A stretch of DNA of 61,130 bases from an uncultured Flavobacteriaceae bacterium. Its GTDB lineage: Bacteria; Bacteroidota; Bacteroidia; Flavobacteriales; Flavobacteriaceae. This document shows positions 54,084 to 61,130 of this stretch, in pieces. The notes below the pieces were generated by a model. It had not been told where the DNA came from. It made no database searches and saw only the letters and a program-made list of their open reading frames with translations. How positions within the stretch are numbered: position 1 is the stretch's first letter; every line of letters starts with the position of its first letter. Made by a program: the position numbers and the translations under genes. The stretch is taken from NCBI GenBank assembly GCA_938084555.1, contig CALKFR010000031.1, positions 1 to 61,130 on the forward strand, read 5' to 3'.

Positions 54084-55042
54084 TATTTTCTTGGTTTGTA
54101 TTTAGAATTTTTAAAAATATCCTCTTCATTTTTTATTAGTAAATCTGACAAAGATACATCATTATTATCCATAAATGAGCGTATAATTTGCAGCCCAATC
54201 CACTGTCCTATTCTACCAGGGGAATTTTTATCTTCACTTAAATAAAATTTTGAAAAAGGTGCATCTTCTAAAAATCTTTTATTCAATTTTGTGTCTGTAC
54301 TATATAATAAATTATTTTCTATAAAGTATTTCCAAACTTGCTCCTCATTAGTAATGGCCCAATCATATTTTTGCTTAGTGTATCCAATTTTTATAGCATC
54401 TGGTTTTAATGGTAAATACTGGTCAAGCAGATATAATTTTTTCCCTTCATATATCATTTTTGCTAAAAAGGATCTATTTGTTAATGGGCTAACTTGAGAA
54501 TCTATAATAGCGTTAGCAACATCAACAATAATTCTTTCGCGAATATTATTTTTTTTAATATAAACAGGAAAATCTCCATAAAATGGATGGTTACTGCCAA
54601 GATATACATCAAGGGATATAAATACTAAACGTTGATTATAAATAACTCTATAATCATAATCGATATTACTTAAACCTGTAATTATATCTGGGGGATTAAA
54701 CATTGGGTTATAATAGGTAATGTATTGAAATAATGATTTCAATTCTAATTCAATATCAGAAAATGACGAAAATAATTTTTGAGTTTCCTTATATAACTCT
54801 TGCTCATCATTATCTTTAATTTTAGCAATCCAAACACTATCAGGAGTATTCTGAGGTAAAAGCAGTGGATATTCTTTTTTAAGTGCTTGAAGATTTTCCC
54901 CCTTATAATTATAAAAATCTTGTTCAAATCGATTAATCATAAAATCTACTTCAATAAATGAAGTATCAATATTATTTTTGACCTCTTTTTGACAAGAATT
55001 TAAAAATAGTAGAAGAAAGAAAAATAAGAAATAATTTCGCAT
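54083..55042 (-). CDS. gldB: Gliding motility lipoprotein GldB
   Basis: A 319-residue lipoprotein with lipobox FLNSC (C17). Typical GldB segments: EVDFMINRFEQDFYN, LPLLLPQNTPD-like QNTPDSVW, VFISLDVYLGSNHPFY, and GRIGQWIGLQIIRSFM near the C-terminus. GldB is essential for gliding in Flavobacterium johnsoniae and resides in the envelope; its exact task is unknown. The start at ATG 55042 gives a proper signal sequence; the frame is open 12 codons further but without one. It is divergent from nadE. Confidence 0.93.
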   Translation of the reverse strand: MRNYFLFFFLLLFLNSCQKEVKNNIDTSFIEVDFMINRFEQDFYNYKGENLQALKKEYPLLLPQNTPDSVWIAKIKDNDEQELYKETQKLFSSFSDIELELKSLFQYITYYNPMFNPPDIITGLSNIDYDYRVIYNQRLVFISLDVYLGSNHPFYGDFPVYIKKNNIRERIIVDVANAIIDSQVSPLTNRSFLAKMIYEGKKLYLLDQYLPLKPDAIKIGYTKQKYDWAITNEEQVWKYFIENNLLYSTDTKLNKRFLEDAPFSKFYLSEDKNSPGRIGQWIGLQIIRSFMDNNDVSLSDLLIKNEEDIFKNSKYKPRK

Positions 55043-55075
55043 ATGCTTTGTATCTTTACTACATCTTAAGAACGT

Positions 55076-55083
55076 CAAAAATA
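55076..55083 (-). promoter_or_regulatory. Putative gldBC -7 element
   Basis: TATTTTTG on the - strand, predicting a leader of about 27 bases before gldB ATG 55042. It lies inside an upstream frame extension, favouring the chosen start. Confidence 0.45.
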
Positions 55084-55098
55084 CTAAAATAGTTTTCT

Positions 55099-55887
55099 AT
55101 GCAAGTTGAAAAAGTTACTCAATATATTATATCATGGTTAAAAGAGTATGCATCTAATGCTGGAGTTAAAGGATTTGTAATTGGGGTTTCAGGAGGTATA
55201 GATTCAGCTGTGACATCTACATTATGTGCCAAAACTGGTTTGCCAACATTATGTTTAGAAATGCCTATACACCAAGAAAAAAATCAAGTGAATAGAGCAA
55301 CTCGTCATATTTCTTTCCTTAAAGATAATTTTAAGAACGTAAGCTCAACACTTGTAAATTTAACTCCTGTTTTTAATAGTTTAAAGGAAGCTGTTCCAAA
55401 AGTGGATAAAGAAGAGGATCGTTTTATGAGTTTAGCTAATACTAGAGCTAGATTACGAATGACTAGTTTATATTATTTTGCTGGTTTAGAAAATTTATTA
55501 GTTGCAGGAACAGGGAATAAGGTTGAAGATTTTGGTGTAGGGTTTTACACAAAATATGGTGATGGAGGTGTAGATTTAAGTCCAATAGCAGATTTAATGA
55601 AATCTGAAGTATACGCAATTGCTAATTTTTTAGAAATAAATAAAGAAATTCAAGAAGCTCCTCCTACAGATGGTTTATGGGGAGATGATCGAACTGATGA
55701 AGATCAATTAGGTGCTAGTTATGACGAGTTAGAATGGGCTATGAATACTCAAGAAATGGGAAGAAAAGTTGAAGAATTTCACGGAAGAAAAAAAGAAGTA
55801 TATAAAACTTATCTTAACTTAAATAAGACTAATAAGCATAAAATGGATCCAATACCTGTTTGTATGATTCCAGAAAAATTAAAATAG
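55099..55887 (+). CDS. nadE: Ammonia-dependent NAD+ synthase
   Basis: A 262-residue N-type ATP pyrophosphatase that amidates nicotinic acid adenine dinucleotide to NAD+. The P-loop-like VSGGIDSAVTSTL (about 29-41), ANTRARLRMTSLYYFA and GTGNKVEDFGVGFYTKYGDGG (partly quoted: TKYGDGGVDLSPIADL) are the NadE signature. There is no N-terminal glutaminase domain, so ammonia is the likely nitrogen donor. It stands alone between gldB and dnaG. Confidence 0.96.
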   Translation: MQVEKVTQYIISWLKEYASNAGVKGFVIGVSGGIDSAVTSTLCAKTGLPTLCLEMPIHQEKNQVNRATRHISFLKDNFKNVSSTLVNLTPVFNSLKEAVPKVDKEEDRFMSLANTRARLRMTSLYYFAGLENLLVAGTGNKVEDFGVGFYTKYGDGGVDLSPIADLMKSEVYAIANFLEINKEIQEAPPTDGLWGDDRTDEDQLGASYDELEWAMNTQEMGRKVEEFHGRKKEVYKTYLNLNKTNKHKMDPIPVCMIPEKLK

Positions 55888-56010
55888 TTTAGCAGAATTT
55901 AATATTTTTTTTGCTTTTAGTAGCCTTCTTCGTCTTTGCCCTTTTGATATTTCAAATGGTGTTAAAATAACTAGAAAAAAGGATTTCATTAGGAGGTTTA
56001 GTTTTTTCAT
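55879..56010 (-). CDS. Possible small 43-residue basic peptide
   Basis: An ATG at 56010 opens a 43-codon frame ending at 55879, slightly overlapping the end of nadE on the opposite strand. The N-terminal half is hydrophobic (MKKLNLLMKSFFLVIL), followed by a strongly basic run with ISKGQRRRRLLKAKK. It lies just downstream of dnaG on the same strand. I recognise no family. The frame could be a chance product of a 206-base gap that otherwise contains nothing. Confidence 0.25.
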   Translation of the reverse strand: MKKLNLLMKSFFLVILTPFEISKGQRRRRLLKAKKILNSAKLF

Positions 56011-56093
56011 TCAGGGGATTTTAATTATTAAAATTCTATTCCTTATAAATATAAAAAAATTGCAAACGATTTTAAAATTTTACAAATAAACTT

Positions 56094-58049
56094 TTAAACA
56101 ACCCGCATTAATTTATTATATAATCGTTTTTTTAATTCCGTATAGTTTTGAATCATTTCTAAGTCAATATTCTGAACAGTTTGTCCTTCATTGGGATTGA
56201 TAAGTTGCTGTATTTTTTTATCAATAAGAATTCTTCTTAAATTTAAAATTGCATCAGTTACTAACTTAGATAAAACTTCTAACGATTCCGTTACGAAAAT
56301 ATTTTTTCGCTTCCAATCACTTAGTGTATATTTTTCATCATCCATTAAAATTGAGGTTACAATTGAGGATATATTAGGATTAGAATGATTTATAAATGTT
56401 TCCATTTCGATCTTTTCCTTTTGATTTAATTGATGAATCATTTCATAATAAATACTTTGAAAAATTTCATTTGAAAACTCTATTTCATCGTCTTGAAGAT
56501 TTAAATACAATTCTTTAGAGACCTGATTCGTATATTTTTCTTTTTCTAAACGGATTACCCCTTCTTCATCTTCAACTTCTATAAAATCTACAAAATCTGT
56601 TTCCTGATTTCCAAATAACAACAAAATTCTAATAATTTCTTTTTCCAAAATAAACAAAGAGTTTACCTCTTTTAATTGTTCAGTTTGCTTTTTTACAACC
56701 TCAAGGGATTGATTTTCTTTTTGCTGATTGTTTTTATAATCTTTAGTGTTTTTTGAAATCAATTGTGCTAATTCACTAAACAAAACTCGTTCTGAGATCT
56801 CCATAATGCGTGAACATTCTTGCACATAAACTTCTCGTTGAATACTATCTGGTATTTTAGAAATACTAGTTACAATATCACGAATTAAACCTGCCTTTTT
56901 CACAGGATCATTGTTCGTGTCCTTCATTAAAAGTGATACTTTAAAATTAATAAAGTCTTGTGAAGATTCTTCTAAATGTTCTCTTAAAGAAGCTTCAGAA
57001 TGTTTTTTAGCAAAACTATCTGGATCATCTCCATCAGGAAAAGTAATTACTTTTACATTCATTCCTTGCTCAAGTATTAAATCTATCCCTCTTATAGATG
57101 CTCTAATTCCAGCAGCATCACCATCGAATAAGACAGTAATATTTTTAGTTAGTCTATGAACTAATCTAATCTGATCAGAGGTTAATGCAGTTCCTGATGA
57201 TGCTACTACATTCTCAATTCCAGATTGATATAAAGAAATGACATCTGTATACCCCTCTACTAAATAACAATTATCTTGTTTCGCAATTTCTTTTTTTGCT
57301 TGATAGATTCCATAAAGAATTTTACTTTTATGATAGATGTCACTCTCTGGAGAATTCACATATTTAGCAGTTTTTTTGTCACTTGATAGAGTTCTCCCAC
57401 CAAAACCTAAAATTCTACCAGACATACTGTGAATAGGAAACATTACACGTCCTTTAAAACGATCAAATTGTTTGTTTTCTCTAACAATAGTAACCCCTGT
57501 ACTTGCTAAGTATTTTATATCATAACCTTTTTTTAATGCTTCATTGGTAAAAGAATCCCAATTATCTAAACAATACCCTAAATCAAATCTTTTGATTGTT
57601 TCTTCACTAAACCCTCTTTCCTTAAAATAGGACAGACCTATTGATTTTCCTTGTGTAGAATTAAATAATATGTCGTGAAAATATTCTTTAGCAAAATTTG
57701 AAACTAAGAACATACTTTCTCGTTCATTCATTTGTTCTTTTTCTTGATCTGTCTGAACTGTTTCCTCAATTTCAATGTTATATTTTTTAGCAAGAAACTT
57801 AATGGCTTCAGGGTAAGAATAATGTTCATGTTCCATCAAGAAAGAAACAGCATTACCACCTTTTCCAGTACTAAAATCTTTCCAAATTTGTTTTACTGGA
57901 GACACCATAAAAGAAGGAGACTTTTCATCTGTAAAAGGACTTAGTCCTTTAAAGTTACTTCCTGCTTTTTTTAATTGAACAAACTCACCGATTACCTCCT
58001 CTACACGGGCAGTTTCAAAAACTCGATCGATGGTACTTCTTGATATCAT
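56094..58049 (-). CDS. dnaG: DNA primase DnaG lacking CHC2 zinc ligands
   Basis: A 651-residue primase that lays RNA primers for replication. The RNA polymerase/Toprim core is intact: YCLDNWDSFTNEALKKG, LVEGYTDVISLYQSG, VASSGTALTSDQIRL and VLFDGDAAGIRAS. The N-terminal region aligns with the CHC2 zinc finger (SPFTDEKSPSF, residues 37-47), but the four ligands are S37, T40, D58 and T61 in place of Cys, His, Cys, Cys. The C-terminal part (about 430-651) is a helical helicase-interaction-type region with many Lys and Glu. It lies downstream of clpX behind a terminator, with its own -7 element. Confidence 0.96.
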   Translation of the reverse strand: MISRSTIDRVFETARVEEVIGEFVQLKKAGSNFKGLSPFTDEKSPSFMVSPVKQIWKDFSTGKGGNAVSFLMEHEHYSYPEAIKFLAKKYNIEIEETVQTDQEKEQMNERESMFLVSNFAKEYFHDILFNSTQGKSIGLSYFKERGFSEETIKRFDLGYCLDNWDSFTNEALKKGYDIKYLASTGVTIVRENKQFDRFKGRVMFPIHSMSGRILGFGGRTLSSDKKTAKYVNSPESDIYHKSKILYGIYQAKKEIAKQDNCYLVEGYTDVISLYQSGIENVVASSGTALTSDQIRLVHRLTKNITVLFDGDAAGIRASIRGIDLILEQGMNVKVITFPDGDDPDSFAKKHSEASLREHLEESSQDFINFKVSLLMKDTNNDPVKKAGLIRDIVTSISKIPDSIQREVYVQECSRIMEISERVLFSELAQLISKNTKDYKNNQQKENQSLEVVKKQTEQLKEVNSLFILEKEIIRILLLFGNQETDFVDFIEVEDEEGVIRLEKEKYTNQVSKELYLNLQDDEIEFSNEIFQSIYYEMIHQLNQKEKIEMETFINHSNPNISSIVTSILMDDEKYTLSDWKRKNIFVTESLEVLSKLVTDAILNLRRILIDKKIQQLINPNEGQTVQNIDLEMIQNYTELKKRLYNKLMRVV

Positions 58050-58076
58050 TTAAAAATAGACTTGAAAAAGTTAAAA

Positions 58077-58084
58077 CAAATATA
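58077..58084 (-). promoter_or_regulatory. Putative dnaG -7 element
   Basis: TATATTTG on the - strand; predicted leader about 20 bases. No TTG at the standard -33 distance. Confidence 0.45.
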
Positions 58085-58114
58085 GTAATTAGAAATTTTG
58101 AATGATTTGAAAAT

Positions 58115-58145
58115 TAAAAAACCTCACTAATTAAATTAGTGAGGT
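58115..58145 (-). terminator. Intrinsic terminator after clpX
   Basis: An 11-base perfect stem (58121-58131 and 58135-58145); on the - strand it is followed by TTTTTT. It ends the clpP-clpX transcript. Confidence 0.88.
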
Positions 58146-58168
58146 AAGTATGTTTTTATAACCAATAA

Positions 58169-59404
58169 TTATGAGGCTGCTCTTAACTTCTTTAGAGTAG
58201 TTTTTGTCATTTTTTCTTCTGCATAATCTTTCGTTACAACCAGTTGCTTTTCATCAGAACTTGGCAATTCAAACATAGCATCTGTAAGAATAGCCTCACA
58301 AAGTGAGCGCAATCCTCTTGCACCTAATTTATATTCAACAGCTTTTTCTACTATATAATTTAACGCACCTTCTTCAATAGTAAATTCTACATCATCCATT
58401 GAGAATAGTTTTTCGTATTGTTTAATAATTGAATTCTTAGGTTCTGTTAAAATTGATCTTAAAATTTTTGCATCCAACGGATTCATATAACTTAATACTG
58501 GTAACCTCCCTATAATTTCAGGTATTAATCCAAATGATTTAAGATCGGATGGAATAATATATTGCAATAAATTTTCCTCATCAATTTTATCCTCTTCTAA
58601 TGATGCACCAAAACCAACCGCCTGCATATTTAACCTCTTGCTTATCATTTTATCTATTCCAGAAAAGGCACCCCCAGCAATAAATAAAATATCTTTTGTA
58701 TTAATTTCTATAAATTTTTGCTCAGGATGTTTTCTCCCTCCTTTTGGAGCAACATTAACAACAGAACCCTCTAATAATTTTAATAAGGCTTGTTGAACTC
58801 CCTCTCCAGAAACATCTCTTGTAATAGATGGATTATCTCCTTTCCTAGCAATTTTATCTATTTCATCAATAAATACAATTCCTTTTTGTGCTTTTGCAAC
58901 ATCGTAATCTGCAGCTTGCAACAATCTGCTTAAGATACTTTCCACGTCTTCACCTACATAACCTGCTTGAGTTAATACAGTTGCATCTACTATTGAAAAA
59001 GGAACATTTAACATTTTAGCAATACTGCGTGCAATTAAAGTTTTTCCTGTTCCAGTTTCACCAACAAGAACAATATTACTTTTTTCAATCTCAACCTCAT
59101 TTTCGTCATTTACCTGAGTAAGTCTTTTGTAGTGGTTGTATACCGCAACTGACATTGCTTTTTTTGTTTCATCTTGACCGATGACATATTGATCTAAAAA
59201 AGATTTAATTTCTATGGGTTTTTTAAGAATAATTTCTTTTGCCAAAACTCCTGTTGAAGCTTCTGAAATTTCTTCCTCAACGATACCATGTGCTTGTTCG
59301 ATACATTTATCACAAATATGAGCGTCCATTCCAGCAATTAATAAATCTGTCTCAGATTTTTTCCGTCCACAAAATGAACATTCTAAATTTTCTTCCTTTG
59401 CCAT
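58169..59404 (-). CDS. clpX: ATP-dependent Clp protease ATP-binding subunit ClpX
   Basis: A 411-residue AAA+ unfoldase that feeds substrates to ClpP. The N-terminal C4 zinc-binding domain is complete (C9, C12, C31, C34). Walker A is GETGTGKT near 116-123, Walker B is [12 protein letters not shown], and the pore loop [11 protein letters not shown] and sensor region with [12 protein letters not shown] follow. It starts 28 bases after clpP, a clpP-clpX operon. Confidence 0.98.
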   Translation of the reverse strand: MAKEENLECSFCGRKKSETDLLIAGMDAHICDKCIEQAHGIVEEEISEASTGVLAKEIILKKPIEIKSFLDQYVIGQDETKKAMSVAVYNHYKRLTQVNDENEVEIEKSNIVLVGETGTGKTLIARSIAKMLNVPFSIVDATVLTQAGYVGEDVESILSRLLQAADYDVAKAQKGIVFIDEIDKIARKGDNPSITRDVSGEGVQQALLKLLEGSVVNVAPKGGRKHPEQKFIEINTKDILFIAGGAFSGIDKMISKRLNMQAVGFGASLEEDKIDEENLLQYIIPSDLKSFGLIPEIIGRLPVLSYMNPLDAKILRSILTEPKNSIIKQYEKLFSMDDVEFTIEEGALNYIVEKAVEYKLGARGLRSLCEAILTDAMFELPSSDEKQLVVTKDYAEEKMTKTTLKKLRAAS

Positions 59405-59432
59405 TACTACATTACTATTAAATTTATAGTAG

Positions 59433-60092
59433 TTACTTTCTTACCAAAACTTCGTCAATCATACCATAGGCTTTAGCCTCTTCTGCTTTCATCCAATAGT
59501 CACGATCAGAATCGTCATGTACTTTTTTTACTGTTTGTCCTGAATGTTTTGCAATTATTTGATACAATTCATCTTTTAATTTCATGATTTCACGTGCAGT
59601 AATTTCGATATCTGACGCCTGTCCTTGAGCCCCACCTAATGGTTGGTGAATCATTACCCTAGAGTGAGGGAGTGCAGAACGTTTTCCTTTTTCTCCTGCA
59701 CACATCAAAACTGCACCCATAGAGGCTGCCATACCTGTACAAATTGTTGCTACATCTGGTTTTATAAATTGCATAGTGTCATAGATCCCTAATCCTGCAT
59801 AAACTCCACCACCTGGTGAATTAATATATATAGATATATCTTTTGAAGAATCTACACTTTCTAAAAATAATAACTGTGCTTGGATAATATTTGCTACTTG
59901 ATCATTGATGCCTGTTCCCAAAAAGATAATTCTATCCATCATTAAACGAGAAAACACATCCATTGCAACAGCATTTAATTGGCGCTCTTCTATAATATTA
60001 GGAGTCATATTTGTAATTAACTGATTGTAATATGTGCTACTAATTCCTCGATGTTTAGTTGCATATTTCTCGAATTCTCTTCCGTAATCCAT
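59433..60092 (-). CDS. clpP: ATP-dependent Clp protease proteolytic subunit ClpP
   Basis: A 219-residue serine protease forming the double-heptamer chamber. Catalytic triad: S124 (MAASMGA), H149 (MIHQPLGG) and D198 (in DSDRDYWM). The usual [12 protein letters not shown] and GLGIYDTMQ stretches are present. An N-terminal segment of about 30 residues before [15 protein letters not shown] is probably a processed propeptide, as in other ClpP proteins. It is separated from the trigger factor gene by a terminator, and its own promoter is not obvious (a near-match TATCTTTA at 60130-60123). Confidence 0.97.
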   Translation of the reverse strand: MDYGREFEKYATKHRGISSTYYNQLITNMTPNIIEERQLNAVAMDVFSRLMMDRIIFLGTGINDQVANIIQAQLLFLESVDSSKDISIYINSPGGGVYAGLGIYDTMQFIKPDVATICTGMAASMGAVLMCAGEKGKRSALPHSRVMIHQPLGGAQGQASDIEITAREIMKLKDELYQIIAKHSGQTVKKVHDDSDRDYWMKAEEAKAYGMIDEVLVRK

Positions 60093-60164
60093 TGATTTCT
60101 TTTTTTAAAAAAATTATACTTGTAAAGATAGTAACTATTAGTGAATAATTTTAAAACTCTATGA

Positions 60165-60198
60165 AGCAAAAAAAACTTCTCTGAGAGAAGTTTTTTTT
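60165..60198 (-). terminator. Intrinsic terminator after tig
   Basis: An 11-base stem (60171-60181 and 60185-60195) with a 3-base loop, flanked on both sides by A/T runs. It lies between the tig stop and clpP and works for tig on the - strand. Confidence 0.85.
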
Positions 60199-60217
60199 AC
60201 TTAATGTATATAAAATA

Positions 60218-61130
60218 TTATTTGTAGACTTCCTTTATAAAGCCTTCATAATTAACTTTTTTAGTTTTAAATGTCATTTTCTCTTTGTAAAAAGTCATTA
60301 ATTTTTGACTTAATAATTGATCTTGAAGTTTTTTTGCTTCTTCTTGATTACCAAGAATTCTATTGGCTATATCATCTAATTCAGTCTCTTCTGGATTCAT
60401 GTTTCCAAATTGTGCCATCTGAGTTCTTATAAACCCTTTAGCGTACTCTTTTAATTCTTCATAATCCAATTTTATATCATTCTCTTTTAATATTTTCTCT
60501 TGAATTAATTGATAACGTAACCCTTTTTCTGATTTATTATATTCTTCAGCTGCTTGTTCTGGTGATAATTGTTTTTCACCTGCTGTAGCTAACCACTTTT
60601 GTAAAAACTCTGATGGTAAGTCAAAACTAGTATTATCTATTAAAAATTCAGTTACTGAATTTAATAATTGTTGATCTGCTTGTTGTTGAAATTGTTTTTC
60701 AGCATCTTCTTTAATCTTATTTCTTAATTCAGTTACTGACTTTACACTACCATCAGTAAATAATTTATCAAATAACTCTTGATCTAAGTCAGCTAATTCA
60801 ATTTCAGTAGTTTCCTCAATTGTAAATAAAACCTTTACATTTAAACCTTCTATTTCTTCATTTGAAAGACCAAGAGCTCCCATTAGTTTTGAATCCTCTG
60901 AAAACAAGCCTTTAGTTTTTAACTCAATAACATCACCCACTTTAGAACCTACAAACTTTTTTAAATTTGTTTTTCCTTTTATGTCAGAAAGGTTAATGGT
61001 AGACTTATTCTCAATCTCTTTTTCTTCATTAACAAAAGTTCCTGTAACATTTGTATTTTCATTGATGATGTCTACAGCAGACATTTTCCCATAACGTGAT
61101 TGTAGGTTTTCTACTTCCTTATCTATTAGA
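60218..61130 (-). CDS. tig: Trigger factor, partial (5' end outside window)
   Basis: The C-terminal about 303 residues of the ribosome-associated chaperone. The frame is open to the window edge (residues LIDKEVENLQSRYGK precede the first internal Met at 61084), so the ATG at 61084 is not the start. The remaining part of the middle PPIase-like domain (KKFVGSKVGDVIEL) and the helical C-terminal arms (TELRNKIKEDAEKQF, SFDLPSEFLQKWL) are present; the N-terminal ribosome-binding domain is missing from view. It precedes clpP-clpX in the common tig-clpP-clpX order. Confidence 0.92.
   Translation of the reverse strand, partial: LIDKEVENLQSRYGKMSAVDIINENTNVTGTFVNEEKEIENKSTINLSDIKGKTNLKKFVGSKVGDVIELKTKGLFSEDSKLMGALGLSNEEIEGLNVKVLFTIEETTEIELADLDQELFDKLFTDGSVKSVTELRNKIKEDAEKQFQQQADQQLLNSVTEFLIDNTSFDLPSEFLQKWLATAGEKQLSPEQAAEEYNKSEKGLRYQLIQEKILKENDIKLDYEELKEYAKGFIRTQMAQFGNMNPEETELDDIANRILGNQEEAKKLQDQLLSQKLMTFYKEKMTFKTKKVNYEGFIKEVYK

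Overview
The window looks like ordinary chromosomal DNA from a gliding-type marine or environmental member of the Flavobacteriaceae (phylum Bacteroidota). The evidence is visibly AT-rich DNA, promoters of the Bacteroidota type (TAnnTTTG at -7, sometimes TTG at -33), almost no Shine-Dalgarno sequences, and a gene set typical of the family: gldKLMN, gldB-gldC, porT and a lipidated TamA-like protein, all tied to gliding motility and the type IX secretion system (T9SS). I see no insertion sequences, phage genes, CRISPR arrays or foreign-looking islands. Coding density is very high and no gene-free gap exceeds 300 bases; the longest gaps (roughly 150-210 bases) hold promoters, terminators or nothing recognisable.

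Layout. 106-2153 (-): aat and a short-chain fatty acid transporter. 2290-2529 (+): a single-repeat DUF1456 protein. 2531-8567 (-): MscS channel, gamma carbonic anhydrase, LysM glucosaminidase lipoprotein, ACC deaminase/D-cysteine desulfhydrase-like enzyme, ABC-F ATPase. 8778-9146 (+): DUF983 membrane protein. 9152-18550 (-): FAD oxidoreductase, the T9SS motor/ring cluster gldN-gldM-gldL-gldK, an arginase-fold protein with eroded metal motifs, and topA. 18743-25107 (+): miaB, a sigma-54 activator, lptE, a TPR-like protein and secG, then groES-groEL. 25164-29012 (-): a probable metal (copper-type) operon of HYC_CC_PP protein, TonB-dependent receptor, periplasmic HMA protein and lipoprotein. 29207-36958 (+): fRMsr-like GAF protein, purH, and the rod-shape/elongasome cluster mreB-mreC-mreD-mrdA-rodA. 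37030-38945 (-): rpsT, tRNA-Glu, proS. 39114-44083 (+): Ser/Arg-rich lipoprotein, FadL-type porin, Nfu protein, menaquinone methyltransferase, porT. 44086-44805 (-): rRNA/tRNA 2'-O-methyltransferase. 44932-53725 (+): tamL, fbaA, accD, rpsO, pnp, and a folK-deoxynucleoside kinase fusion. 53748-55042 (-): gldC and gldB. 55099-55887 (+): nadE. 56094-61130 (-): dnaG, clpX, clpP and the 3' part of the trigger factor gene, which runs off the window.

How the genes work together. Envelope biogenesis dominates: Lpt (lptE), Sec (secG), TamL, peptidoglycan elongation (mre/mrd/rod), peptidoglycan hydrolysis, and three separate T9SS/gliding loci. Protein quality control forms a second theme (groESL, tig-clpP-clpX). 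The rest is core metabolism and translation.

I found no convincing previously undescribed multi-gene system. The observations I would follow first are a perfect 13-base-arm inverted repeat sitting over the purH promoter and start codon (29814-29841); the metal operon whose three consecutive proteins carry vicinal Cys-Cys pairs; the arginase-like neighbour of gldK that has lost three of six metal ligands; the loss of zinc-ligand cysteines in DnaG, AccD and TopA; the FolK-kinase fusion; a hairpin at the start of the rpsO message; and a symmetric divergent promoter between tamL and an RNA methyltransferase gene.
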